From NCBI GenBank assembly GCA_963978545.1, contig OZ021723.1, positions 9,762,593-9,826,592 on the forward strand: a stretch of 64,000 nucleotides of DNA. The letters are read 5' to 3'. The translations under genes were made by a program, and so were the position numbers. Of the stretch, positions 44,044 through 57,233 are shown one piece after another (positions within the stretch are counted from its first letter, which is position 1; each line of letters begins with the position of its first letter). The notes beneath the pieces were generated by a model. That model was not told where the DNA came from. It ran no database searches and was given only the letters and a program-made list of their open reading frames with translations. Source of the DNA: Linyphia triangularis. Lineage: Eukaryota > Arthropoda > Arachnida > Araneae > Linyphiidae.

Positions 44044-44338
44044 TAGATGCAAGTAGACCGTCGCCAGATAACTGAATCGTCTGCAACTTTCTTAATTGAT
44101 TATTAAAGAGTGAGGGTAACCAAATTAAAAAAAAAAAACGTTCATTATTTGGCAAGTTATTTCTCATTTGGCAATTGGATTTAGTTCAACTTTTTAAAAG
44201 TCGATTTTTGACCAGTTTCGGCCATTTTTGCCACGGCAGACCAGTGGATTCGTAATCTACTTATTTTTCTCTAATTTCTATAAAAAATTCAGAATGATGT
44301 TCGATGGGGTCCAAAAATTGCAGTCGCCTCTCAGTCTA

Positions 44339-44376
44339 ATGGTCTTAAGGACATTTTTCCGTAAATAAAGATTTTC

Positions 44377-44410
<34 letters not shown>

Positions 44411-45067
44411 GCACTTTGGTCGTTTTTCATTTCTAGTCCTCATTTGCTTATAAGCAAAGTTTTTCGATCGAAAAATTACACACTTAAGTATTAAAATATA
44501 CAGGTTCAATCTCAAGTTCTTCCTTCGTGATCTCTATAATTTGAAAGAATATTTGCCCCATAAATCCCTATTATAAAGACTACACTTGTCTTTGTTCCCT
44601 ATCAAGGCAACCTTGAAGCTATTATTACACTAACAACGAAAGCAGATGATTTCATTTACGTAAGGTCCATCCTGGAATTGCATAATGCATGAATGATTAA
44701 ATTTATGACTCAACAATATCACGCAAAGTTTCTGAATGTTTTTCTAGTACTTATTGATAGGTAATTCTTCTTTTCTTGATTCACAATGCTTTAATTTGTT
44801 TTGAGGATAAAAGATTTTTATTACATTTTTATTTAAAAAAAAAAATTCTTTATATGAAGCAATTGGAAAATCAAGTTGAGTATATTAACGTAAAATCATA
44901 CTTAAATTGGACATAATGGAGAGAATTCTTACTTTATTTTTTCTTACTTTTTTGCTGTAATCCAGTCGAAAGTGAGGTGATGGTAAATAAATATTGCTCC
45001 ATAAAGAAATTTGTTTACTTTCATTTCTTATTAGTATTTTTCTAAAGCTTTTAAATATTAAATATTA
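44339..45067. other. AT-rich intergenic sequence
   Basis: A T run of about 30 bases near 44380-44409, then unassigned sequence with no gene or repeat partner found. Confidence 0.45.
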
Positions 45068-45080
45068 TTACATGAGTAAG

Positions 45081-45265
45081 TTGGTTGGTTGTTTTCAGAT
45101 AATCTGGCGCCGTCAGTCACACGAGGGCTATAATGCACCGAAACATCCGTCATTAGACAAGCCAACATACATTTACAAACACCCATGCCTAACACACACG
45201 GGACTCGAACCCGCAACCTCACGGTCCAGAAGCTAGCACGCTAACCACTATACAGTTTGGTCGGC
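45081..45265 (-). mobile_element. tRNA-derived SINE, family 1, copy 2
   Basis: Perfect 13-bp duplication TTACATGAGTAAG at 45068-45080 and 45266-45278. On the minus strand it has GCCGACCAAACTGTATAGTG at the head, the B-box-like GGGTTCGAGTCCCG and the GAAAACAACCAACC tail. Confidence 0.92.
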
Positions 45266-45376
45266 TTACATGAGTAAGACAATATTTCTTATGACTTATG
45301 CATTTTTATTAATTTGTTTTTAAACACTTAATAAACGGTTGACGAATTTTGAAATTATTGGATTTTGTTTAAAATT

Positions 45377-47839
45377 TTCGAGTCTTTTCTCTCTTTCCAT
45401 TCTTTTTATCTAAAAATCATTAAAAAAATGAAATAGTGCAATACTTTAATAGAAAAATTGCATCTCGCTAGCTTAACGTCATTTCAACGAGTGACGAGTC
45501 TTTTCGAGTCTTTTCACGTTTTCCATTCTTTTTATCTAAAAATCATTAAAAAAACGAAATAGTGCAATACTTTAATAGAAAAATTGCATCTCGCTAGCTT
45601 AACGTCATTTCAACGAGTGACGAGTCTTTTCACGTTTTCCATTCTTTTTATCTAAAAATCATTAAAAAAACGAAATAGTGCAATACTTTAATAGAAAAAT
45701 TGCATCTCGCAAGCTTAACGTCATTTCAACGAGTGACGAGTCTTTTCACGTTTTCCATTCTTTTTATCTAAAAATCATTAAAAAAACGAAATAGTGCAAT
45801 ACTTTAATAGAAAAATTGCATCTCGCTAGCTTAACGTCATTTCAACGAGTGACGAGTCTTTTCGAGTCTTTTCTCGTTTTCCATTCTTTTTATCAAAAAA
45901 TCATTAAAAAAACGAAATAGTGCAATACTTTAATAGAAAAATTGCATCTCGCTAGCTTAACGTCATTTCAACGAGTGACGAGTCTTTTCGAGTCTTTTCA
46001 CGTTTTCCATTCTTTTTATCTAAAAATCATTAAAAAAACGAAATAGTGCAATACTTTAATAGAAAAATTGCATCTCGCTAGCTTAACGTCATTTCAACGA
46101 GTGACGAGTCTTTTCGAGTCTTTTCTCGTTTTCCATTCTTTTTATCTAAAAATCATTAAAAAAACGAAATAGTGCAATACTTTAATAGAAAAATTGCATC
46201 TCGCTAGCTTAACGTCATTTCAACGAGTGACGAGTCTTTTCGAGTCTTTTCACGTTTTCCATTCTTTTTATCTAAAAATCATTAAAAAAACGAAATAGTG
46301 CAATACTTTAATAGAAAAATTGCATCTCGCTAGCTTAACGTCATTTCAACGAGTGACGAGTCTTTTCGAGTCTTTTCACGTTTTCCATTCTTTTTATCTA
46401 AAAATCATTAAAAAAACGAAATAGTGCAATACTTTAATAGAAAAATTGCATCTCGCTAGCTTAACGTCATTTCAACGAGTGACGAGTCTTTTCACGTTTT
46501 CCATTCTTTTTATCTAAAAATCATTAAAAAAACGAAATAGTGCAATACTTTAATAGAAAAATTGCATATCGCTAGCTTAACGTCATTTCAACGAGTGACG
46601 AGTCTTTTCGAGTCTTTTCTCGTTTTCCATTCTTTTTATCTAAAAATCATTAAAAAAACGAAATAGTGCAATACTTTAATAGAAAAATTGCATCTCGCTA
46701 GCTTAACGTCATTTCAACGAGTGACGAGTCTTTTCGAGTCTTTTCACGTTTTCCATTCTTTTTATCTAAAAATCATTAAAAAAACGAAATAGTGCAATAC
46801 TTTAATAGAAAAATTGCATCTCTCTAGCTTAAAGTCATTTCAACGAGTGACGAGTCTTTTCGAGTCTTTTCTCGTTTTCTATTCTTTTTATCTAAAAATC
46901 ATTAAAAAAACGAAATAGTGCAATACTTTAATAGAAAAATTGCATCTCGCTAGCTTAACGTCATTTCAACGAGTGACGAGTCTTTTCGAGTCTTTTCTCG
47001 TTTTCCATTCTTTTTATCTAAAAATCATTAAAAAAACGAAATAGTGCAATACTTTAATAGAAAAATTGCATCTCGCTAGCTTAACGTCATTTCAACGAGT
47101 GACGAGTCTTTTCGAGTCTTTTCTCGTTTTCCATTCTTTTTATCTAAAAATCATTAAAAAAACGAAATAGTGCAATACTTTAATAGAAAAATTGCATCTC
47201 GCTAGCTTAACGTCATTTCAACGAGTGGCGAGTCTTTTCGAGTCTTTTCACGTTTTCCATTCTTTTTATCTAAAAATCATTAAAAAAACGAAATAGTGCA
47301 ATACTTTAATAGAAAAATTGCATCTCGCTAGCTTAACGTCATTTCAACGAGTGACGAGTCTTTTCTCGTTTTCCATTCTTTTTATCTAAAAATCATTAAA
47401 AAAACGAAATAGTGCAATACTTTAATAGAAAAATTGCATCTCGCTAGCTTAACGTCATTTCAACGAGTGACGAGTCTTTTCGAGTCTTTTCTCGTTTTCC
47501 ATTCTTTTTATCTAAAAATCATTAAAAAAACGAAATAGTGCAATACTTTAATAGAAAAATTGCATCTCGCTAGCTTAACGTCATTTCAACGAGTGACGAG
47601 TCTTTTCGAGTCTTTTCTCGTTTTCCATTCTTTTTATCTAAAAATCATTAAAAAAACGAAATAGTGCAATACTTTAATAAAAAAATTGCATCTCGCTAGC
47701 TTAGCGTCATTTCAACGAGTGTCGAGTCTTTTCTCGTTTTCCATTCTTTTTATCTAAAAATCATTAAAAAAACGAAATAGTGCAATACTTTAATAGAAAA
47801 ATTGCATCTCGCTAGCTTAACGTCATTTCAACGAGTGAC
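45377..47839 (+). repeat. Satellite of 116/126-bp units, 20 copies
   Basis: Twenty tandem units counted by the word GCTTAACGTC (or variants) from 45471 to 47815. Spacing is either 126 or 116, the 10-base difference being a doubled TCGAGTCTTT. Units are very similar, including ACGAAATAGTGCAATACTTT. A non-coding array. Confidence 0.95.
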
Positions 47840-47955
47840 GGTACTCATTCCAGAGACGTCGCCGAAATAATCGCCTCCGAAGTGACCAACTTCTTTTCTG
47901 CATCGTGTAGCGATTAGGGTTAACTGAATTAGGCTTAAGCAAATTTAAAAAGTGC
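47840..47955. other. Junction between two satellites
   Basis: About 115 bases of unique, GC-richer sequence (with GAGACGTCGCCGAAATAATC). No gene. Confidence 0.6.
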
Positions 47956-50900
47956 CAATTCAAATTTCCTCAAAAGTTACCACGGCAACGACGCCCTCAA
48001 ACAAAACTCACCAAGTTAAATAAAAGACACTTAAGATGATCAGTGACTTCATAATTCAAATTTCCTCAAAAGTTACCACGGCAACGACGGCCTCAAACAA
48101 AACTCACCAAGTTAAATATAAGACACTTAAGATGATCAGTGACTTCATAATTCAAATTTCCTCAAAAGTTACCACGGCAACGACGGCCTCAAACAAAACT
48201 CACCAAGTTAAATATAAGACACTTAAGATGATCAGTGACTTCATAATTCAAATTTCCTCAAAAGTTACCACGGCAACGACGGCCTCAAACAAAACTCACC
48301 AAGTTAAACATAAGACACTTAAGATGATCAGTAACTTCATAATTCAAATTTCCTCAAAAGTTACCACGGCAACGACGGCCTCAAACAAACCTCACCAAGT
48401 TAAATAAAAGACACTTAAGATGATCAGTAACTTCATAATTCAAATTTCCTCAAAAGTTGCCACGGCAACGACGGCCTCAAACAAAACTCACCAAGTTAAA
48501 CATAAGACACTTAAGATGATCAGTGACTTCATAATTCAAATTTCCTCAAAAGTTACCACGGCAACGACGGCCTCAAACAAAACTCACCAAGTTAAATAAA
48601 AGACACTTAAGATGATCAGTAGCTTCATAATTCAAATTTCCTCAAAAGTTACCACGGCAACGACGGCCTCAAACAAAACTCACCAAGTTAAATAAAAGAC
48701 ACTTAAGATGATCAGTGACTTCATAGTTCAAATTTCCTCAAAAGTTACCACGGCAACGACGGCCTCAAACAAAACTCACCAAGTTAAATAAAAGACACTT
48801 AAGATGATCAGTAACTTCATAATTCAAATTTCCTCAAAAATTACCACGGCAACGACGGCCCCAAACAAAACTCACCAAGTTAAATAAAGACACTTAAGAT
48901 GGCTCCCGATATCCTAGGCAGGCGGTAAAGTATCGAGCTCATAACCGGAGGGTTGTGGGTTCTGTCCTCGGTCCGCCAAATATCGGTGTGTACCTAATGG
49001 GGGCTGGTGTCCATTAAATCTGTCGTGGCCTCAATGTCCTCTAGTTTGTGTGGTGGGGTCGGAGAGAGGGGTTTACACTAGAAGATTTCGATCTCGGATT
49101 CTTCTAGATGCTCAAAATTACGAGACGTATTTGGCTGTGTTAAGCACTTTATAAGTGGCAGAAATAGACATTCGGTGGTTTCAAAACAAAACACTTAAGA
49201 TGATCAGTGACTTCATAATTCAAATTTCCTCAAAAGTTACCACGGCAACGACGGCCTCAAACAAAACTCACCAAGTTAAATAAAAGACACTTAAGATGAT
49301 CAGTGACTTCATAATTCAAATTTCCTCAAAAGTTACCACGGCAACGACGGCCTCAAACAAAACTCACCAAGTTAAATATAAGACACTTAAGATGATCAGT
49401 GACTTCATAATTCAAATTTATTCAAAAGTTACCACGGCAACGACGGCCTCAAACAAAACTCACCAAGTTAAATATAAGACACTTAAGATGATCAGTGACT
49501 TCATAATTCAAATTTATTCAAAAGTTACCACGGCAACGACGGCCTCAAACAAAACTCACCAAGTTAAATATAAGACACTTAAGATGATCAGTGACTTCAT
49601 AATTCAAATTTCCTCAAAAGTTACCACGGCAACGACAGCCTCAAACAAAACTCACCAAGTTAAATAAAAGACACTTAAGATGATCAGTGACTTCATAATT
49701 CAAATTTATTCAAAAGTTACCACGGCAACGACGGCCTCAAACAAAACTCACCAAGTTAAATATAAGACACTTAAGATGATCAGTGACTTCATAATTCAAA
49801 TTTATTCAAAAGTTACCACGGCAACGACGGCCTCAAACAAAACTCACCAAGTTAAATATAAGACACTTAAGATGATCAGTGACTTCATAATTCAAATTTC
49901 CTCAAAAGTTACCACGGCAACGACAGCCTCAAACAAAACTCACCAAGTTAAATAAAAGACACTTAAGATGATCAGTGACTTCATAATTCAAATTTATTCA
50001 AAAGTTACCACGGCAACGACGGCCTCAAACAAAACTCACCAAGTTAAATATAAGACACTTAAGATGATCAGTGACTTCATAATTCAAATTTATTCAAAAG
50101 TTACCACGGCAACGACGGCCTCAAACAAAACTCACCAAGTTAAATATAAGACACTTAAGATGATCAGTGACTTCATAATTCAAATTTATTCAAAAGTTAC
50201 CACGGCAACGACGGCCTCAAACAAAACTCACCAAGTTAAATATAAGACACTTAAGATGATCAGTGACTTCATAATTCAAATTTATTCAAAAGTTACCACG
50301 GCAACGACGGCCTCAAACAAAACTCACCAAGTTAAATATAAGACACTTAAGATGATCAGTGACTTCATAATTCAAATTTATTCAAAAGTTACCACGGCAA
50401 CGACGGCCTCAAACAAAACTCACCAAGTTAAATATAAGACACTTAAGATGATCAGTGACTTCATAATTCAAATTTATTCAAAAGTTACCACGGCAACGAC
50501 GGCCTCAAACAAAACTCACCAAGTTAAATATAAGACACTTAAGATGATCAGTGACTTCATAATTCAAATTTCCTCAAAAGTTACCACGGCAACGACAGCC
50601 TCAAACAAAACTCACCAAGTTAAATAAAAGACACTTAAGATGATCAGTGACTTCATAATTCAAATTTATTCAAAAGTTACCACGGCAACGACGGCCTCAA
50701 ACAAAACTCACCAAGTTAAATATAAGACACTTAAGATGATCAGTGACTTCATAATTCAAATTTATTCAAAAGTTACCACGGCAACGACGGCCTCAAACAA
50801 AACTCACCAAGTTAAATATAAGACACTTAAAATGATCAGTGACTTCATAATTCAAATTTATTCAAAAGTTACCACGGCAACGACGGCCTCAAACAAAACT

Positions 50901-51526
50901 CACCAAGTTAAATATAAGACACTTAAGATGATCAGTGACTTCATAATTCAAATTTATTCAAAAGTTACCACGGCAACGACGGCCTCAAACAAAACTCACC
51001 AAGTTAAATATAAGACACTTAAGATGATCAGTGACTTCATAATTCAAATTTATTCAAAAGTTACCACTGCAACGACGGCCTCAAACAAAACTCACCAAGT
51101 TAAATATAAGACACTTAAGATGATCAGTGACTTCATAATTCAAATTTATTCAAAAGTTACCACGGCAACGACGGCCTCAAACAAAACTCACCAAGTTAAA
51201 TATAAGACACTTAAGATGATCAGTGACTTCATAATTCAAATTTCCTCAAAAGTTACCACGGCAACGACGGCCTCAAACAAAACTCACCAAGTTAAACATA
51301 AGACACTTAAGATGATCAGTGACTTCATAATTCAAATTTCCTCAAAAGTTACCACGGCAACGACGGCCTCAAACAAAACTCACCAAGTTAAACATAAGAC
51401 ACTTAAGATGATCAGTGACTTCATAATTCAAATTTCCTCAAAAGTTGCCACGGCAACGACGGCCTCAAACAAAACTCACCAAGTTAAATATAAGACACTT
51501 AAGATGATCAGTAACTTCATAATTCA
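47956..51526 (+). repeat. Satellite of 96-bp units, about 34 copies
   Basis: Units contain GATGATCAGTGACTTCATAA and GTTACCACGGCAACGACGGC. Spacing of exactly 96 bases gives 10 units left and 24 units right of a SINE. Because 96 is a multiple of three, open frames of up to 300 codons appear with a 32-residue period (ISDFIIQISSKVTTATTASN). They break wherever AAATATAAG is AAATAAAAG, and I see no start context, splice site or family resemblance, so I do not call a protein. Confidence 0.95.
48902..49190 (+). mobile_element. SINE family 2 inserted in the 96-bp satellite
   Basis: 12-bp duplication ACACTTAAGATG at 48890-48901 and 49191-49202, made from the satellite itself. tRNA-Met-like head with GAGCTCATAACC and a tail TTTCAAAACAAA. 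Homologous to 15948-16247. Confidence 0.92.
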
Positions 51527-51575
51527 AAACGTTCATATGTGAGAAGGGGAGCTCAATAGTGTTCTTTAATCCTAT

Positions 51576-52035
51576 TGTTATGAATTTTCTTCGAGGAAAT
51601 AATGAAACAGCTTTTACAAAATAAACGGTTTAAGTTCTTCTTCGTTCATAAACTCTCACAATTTCTTTAAATAACAACGAACTCATCATCAAGCTTTAGC
51701 AACAGCTTCAGTTTATACAATTTCAGACACAACAATAATTCAGACACCGCAAAAGTAAACAAGCGCTGAGATGCTTTCTGAACAACGCTAAAATTCCAAC
51801 TAAACTCATTCTGAGAATTGGCGACGTTTTAATACCAACTGGCGAAGTTTCCCTAAGAATCAAGTACTGACAATTTTGCAATTTATAACTCGCAGAATAA
51901 TCGCGAAATGTCTTGATTAACTCGCATGTTGCCAACTTTTTTTCTCTAGTCTATATTATCGCTATTGACAAATAATTTTAATAAAAAATAGAACTTTAAT
52001 CATTAGACAATCATTTACAGAAAAATTGCATAACA
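51576..52035 (-). mobile_element. Solo LTR related to the 18.5-kb Ty3/gypsy LTR
   Basis: 460 bp with plus-strand ends TGTTATGAATTTTC and ATTGCATAACA, and the same outline as 18509-18980 (TATTATCGCTATTGACAAAT against TATAATCGCTATTAATTACT). Too diverged to be the same subfamily. No clear target duplication. Confidence 0.65.
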
Positions 52036-52283
52036 ATATTACAGAGACAAGTTGAATATTGTTAGAAACGGTCATTAAAAAAGAGGCTTTTGCACATCTC
52101 TCTATTGTAAAACAATCAGGACCATATACCAAGCATTTGGCGACATCGAATGAAGGAATTTTCCATCTGTTGCGATTGGCAACATGTGACAATGAATACC
52201 TTGCCAATTTGGAGGGGTTTGTTTTAATAAACAAAAATGTCGCCAATTTGGCATTTCGTGTTAAATTTATCGAGAAAACATAA

Positions 52284-52945
52284 AAGACTGAGAGGCGACT
52301 GCAATTTTTGGACCCTCTCGAACATCATTCTGAATTTTTTATAGAAATTAGAGAAAAGTGAGTAGATTACGAATCCACTGGTCTGCCGTGGCAAAAATGG
52401 CCGAAACTGGTCAAAAATCTACTTTTAATAAGTTGAACTAAATCCAATTGCCAAATGCGCCATAACTTGCCAAATAATGAGCATTTTTTTTTATTTGGTA
52501 ACCCTCACTCTTTAATTATCAATTAAGAAGGTTGCAGACGGTTCAGATATCTGGCGACGGTCTACTTCCATCTATTAAAAGGGAGCCAAGTAGGCAAAAA
52601 ATATTACGTCACTTATGACGTAACTGATGTCGCCAATTTGGCTTACTTTTAAAGGATACAAGTTTTCCGAGCCAAAGATCAGAAATCGTTTGCGCTTTTT
52701 CTCATTGAAAATCAAAATGAAGTGGGTTGCCAGACGAATAAGTTTGTTCTATTTTTGGCAAGTTATGACATATTTGGCGATCGGATTTTAGTTTAACTCA
52801 TTCCAAGTCAATTTTTGATCAGTTTCGGCCATTTTTGCCACGGCAGACCAGTGGATTCCTAATCTACTCACTTTTCTCTAATTTCTATAAAAAATTCAGA
52901 ATGATGTTCGATGGGGTCCAAAAATTGCAGTCGCCTCTCGGACTA
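52284..52945 (+). mobile_element. Long-TIR element, family P, copy I
   Basis: AGACTGAGAGGCGACTGCAA to CAGTCGCCTCTCGGACTA, collinear with copies A, B and F. Confidence 0.85.
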
Positions 52946-53171
52946 TAACATAGTCTCCATGCAGCCATTCCATGGTGGTTAAGATGTGACACTTTCGATG
53001 AAGCTTCAAAGCAATTTAAGGACTCTGTCTACTTTGGATGCATGTAAAAAATGCTATTTTTAGTTTTTTTTTAGGAATACTGTTATGTTTTTTTATATAA
53101 AACTTGTTAGGCTTAACAAAAAACATTCGTAAACTAGTAAAAAAAAAAAAATTATTGATTTTAACTATTTT

Positions 53172-53571
53172 TTAGTGTAAAAATGCCAGGTAAACAGGAG
53201 TCCTCAAAAAGTAGGTAGGTGTGCGCTGTTAAAAAAATCTGGACAGCGGCCCAACTGAAACAAAAAAATTAAATGGTTTTAGGTTTAGTGTGACAGTGGC
53301 TACATCCCGTACCTCTAATATTAGTTTAAATGCAAAAATAACAAAATGGCAAACAAACAAAAATTAAAAACGTGGTTTTTTTTCATATTTTTTGCCCCAA
53401 AAAAAATAGTAAAAATTAAAATTTTGCAATAATTATGGTACGGGATATAGAGATAAGTGTACAGAATATGTGGTTAAAATTTCATAAGGATCAGTTCAGT
53501 AGTTTCTGAGATTTTTTCAACAGCGCAACCTTTTGAGGACTCCTGTTTACCTGTCCTTTTCACACTAAAAA
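53172..53571. mobile_element. Inner inverted-repeat element
   Basis: The left arm GGTAAACAGGAGTCCTCAAA and the right arm TTTGAGGACTCCTGTTTACC are perfect inverses. The outer parts (TTTTAGTGT) and inner parts (GCGCTGTT) also match. Nested inside 53016-54291. Confidence 0.8.
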
Positions 53572-53574
53572 AGT

Positions 53575-53973
<399 letters not shown>

Positions 53974-54026
53974 TGTTTTTTTTTTTTTTAAATATATAAA
54001 TATTTTTGTCAAGCCTAAGTTTTTTA

Positions 54027-54192
54027 GGTATAGTGGTTAGCGTGCTAGCTTCTAGACCGCGAGGTTGCGAGTTCGAGTTCCGTGTTAGGCATGGATGTTT
54101 GTAAATGTATGTTGGCTTGTCTAATGACGAATGTTTCGGCGCATTATAGCCCTCGTGTTGCTGAAGGCGCCAGATAATCTGAAAACAACCAA
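54027..54192 (+). mobile_element. tRNA-derived SINE, family 1, copy 3
   Basis: 13-bp duplication CCTAAGTTTTTTA at 54014-54026 and 54193-54205. Starts at GGTATAGTGG, so the first bases of the head are lost. B-box-like GAGTTCGAGTTCC. Confidence 0.9.
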
Positions 54193-54419
54193 CCTAAGTT
54201 TTTTATCAATAAACATAACAGTATTCTTAAAAAACAATAAATAAAAATAGCATTTTTTTTTTCATGCATCCAAAATAGACAGACTCCTTAAGTTGAATTC
54301 ATTGTTTTTTAATTTGTCTTATGGAGATCATTAAACTTGTGTATGACATGTGTACAAAAATATCCAAATATTCCCACAATGGACAATTCCAGCAATTTTT
54401 AAAAACGAGTGAAATTAGT

Positions 54420-54905
54420 TTATATTTAGGAAGAATTTCTTTCCGATTCCAAATATTTAAACAAAAGTTCTTTAAAAAAAAATTAGTTTTTTAAGTATTA
54501 AGAAAAGAAAAGGCCCCAAAACCGAGCCAAAACCAGTTCGATCAAAACACTCAACAAAATCTGTGACGTCAAGAGATCCTTCCGTTTCTATGGTTATCGT
54601 GAAGTTTCTGCCAAACCGTTGGCATTGAATCGGTAGACCATTGCCATATCCCGTACAGGTTGGCGCGATTTGCGAGAAACTTGCAAAACTGGTTTCCGCT
54701 GCTGCATTTCAAGCAAAGATGTATGGGATCTCTTGACGTCATATTCAATTCAAACCGAATGAATCGTTTTCTCGCCAACGTCTAACAGGGGAACTTTAAA
54801 TGCAAATTTAAAAAAAAAAAAAAAAAAAAAAAGAAGAAGAAGAAGAAAAGCGCATTGAGCAGAATTTTTTGTGTTTATGGCTTTTTCAAAACATTTAGAA
54901 TTGAA
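54420..54905 (+). repeat. Dispersed repeat AA, copy 2
   Basis: About 480 bp matching 59229-59690 in inverse orientation and, in part, 24771-25030. Shared words include GAGAAACTTGCAAAACTGGT and GTGTTTATGGCTTTTT. No frame or terminal repeats; family unknown. Confidence 0.7.
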
Positions 54906-55030
54906 TGAAAAAATAAGAATAATAAAATGAGGGAATCGCTCAGTACTAGAGTCCTATCGTAAAAAAGAAGCATGGTATTTTATTGTAAACTTTTATTGAT
55001 GCACAAATTTAAAAGTAAGTTCTAGTAAGG

Positions 55031-55215
55031 TTGGTTGGTTGTTTTCAGATTATCTAGCACCGTCAGCAACACGAGGGCTATAATGCGCCGAAACATTCGT
55101 CATTAGACAGGCCAACATACATTTACAAACACCCATGCCTAACACGGGACTCGAACCCGCAACCTCGCAGGTCTAGAAGCTAGCACGCTAACCACTATAC
55201 CGTTTGGTCGGCGTC
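55031..55215 (-). mobile_element. tRNA-derived SINE, family 1, copy 4
   Basis: 9-bp duplication CTAGTAAGG at 55022-55030 and 55216-55224. It landed on the left end of the family Q element that follows. Confidence 0.88.
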
Positions 55216-55624
55216 CTAGTAAGGACCATTCCCTATACTCACTATGTTACAATCTTCTAGCCCAATGCATTTAGAAACTACTTTCTATAAAATCTTGACA
55301 TTTGATAAGTAGGTACGAAAAAGATCACTTAATGAAATGGAATAAAATAAAAAGTCGAAAATAGCGTCTAATGTATTTTATTTTGTATTTGAAAACCTTA
55401 CGTCAATGCATATGCAGTGGCGCCATCTGGTTTTGTCTTTTGCTAATTTAATTTTCATTTATAATTGATAGACATTAAATTAAAACAATTTATGTCATTT
55501 CACTAAGTGATCTTTTGGGTACCTTCTCACCAAATGTCAATGATGTTTTATATAAAGTAGTTTCTAAATGCACTGGGCTAGAATGTTGTAACATGGCGAA
55601 TATAGGAAATGATCCTTACTAGGG
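55216..55624 (+). mobile_element. Inverted-repeat element, family Q, intact copy
   Basis: CTAGTAAGGACCATTCCCTA at the left and GGAAATGATCCTTACTAG at the right, with inverted arms of about 90 bases. Interrupted versions are at 34752 and 38117. Confidence 0.82.
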
Positions 55625-55796
55625 CATCCTCTTATTAAAAATAATTTTAAATATGCTTATTAATATACATGCGGTGTTAAAAAGGGGAAACATGAATAAT
55701 AATGAAATCGGTGTTTCGGAAGGTAAGGTCCACGTGTAAAAAGCAGTTTTAAAATTCCTTAAGAAATGTTTCTATCCATTTTTGAACTAGTTCATA

Positions 55797-56412
<616 letters not shown>

Positions 56413-57105
56413 AGAACTTTTGCATATACCTTTTAAACATTTGTGCCCATTTCAACAAAACGGTTTTCTTCAACATCCACAATGAAGTTGCAACAAGAGT
56501 TTTTTGGAAGTGCATACAACTAAAATTCAATTGCAGTAAGTTCTATCTTATATAAGTGATATTGTTAAGCATCCACCAACCACTGATCTTTTTATAACAC
56601 GCTACTAAAAGTTCGTTCGATCGCTGAGTATTCAGATTCAGAACAAAAGCGGGTGAAAAATTTCCTCGTGCATACTGTTCCAAGCGACGAAAATCCATCA
56701 CATCTTCTACGAAAACTGCAACACTAATGATGAGATTGGCGACGAATTTTGAGAAACGTTGGGGGTTTCAGCGTCTACCAAAAGAAACTCAGGCTAACTA
56801 TATCAGTTTCGGAAGGTGAATCAGTTAAACTTCCACAAATGACTAACAAAATTATTGAAGTAGATATGACAAAATTGGTGATCAAATCGCTGAGATGCAT
56901 CAAAAGCGTATTGATCTTGATAAGGATAACACTTCAGTTTTAGAGTTAAAGACACAAATTTTTGAGCTGAAGGAACAAGTAAAACTTTTATCTCGGCTTA
57001 TTCAATAACGTGATAACAGAGTTCGAGATCAGAAAGCCAAAAGACAGATATCCCAGACTCCTAAAACGCGTCAGGACCTATTTACAGGATACTAGTGACA
57101 GGGAT
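56413..57105 (+). pseudogene. Possible degenerate Gag-like fragment
   Basis: Between about 56870 and 57090 one frame reads as a coiled-coil-like segment (IAEMHQKRIDLDKD, then TQIFELKEQVKLLSRLI). It is followed by TAA and a basic stretch, an arrangement seen near the C-terminus of some Ty3-type Gag proteins. It is short, interrupted and lacks a zinc knuckle, so this is a weak call. The rest of the interval shows nothing I recognise. Confidence 0.25.
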
Positions 57106-57233
57106 GTACAGTACCCAAAAAAAAAAAACAGAACGATGGCTATATCTTCGGTTCTAATTATCGTAGAATCTTATGGTTTGCACCAAAATGTTTTGCTTAC
57201 GATTTTCTATATATCTGATGCAATTTTTTTTTC

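Larger units (their letters stand above)
40843..44338 (-). mobile_element. Family P copy H, split by an LTR retrotransposon
   Basis: Begins TAGTCCGAGAGGCGACTGCA and ends GTCGCCTCTCAGTCTA. Its interior runs in the opposite direction to copies A, B and F: the segment TTGGCTCCCTTTTAATAGA, then TAGATGCAAGTAGACC, is the inverse of theirs. The LTR element at 41216-44043 splits it exactly at TAGA. Confidence 0.85.

Noticed and set aside
45377..51526. CRISPR-like array of regularly spaced repeats
   Set aside because: Whole units repeat without unique spacers, and the context is eukaryotic.
49296..51542. Tandem-repeat protein of 32-residue units in the 96-bp satellite
   Set aside because: The frame is broken in many units by TAA, synonymous and non-synonymous changes look alike by eye, and the array behaves as a satellite.
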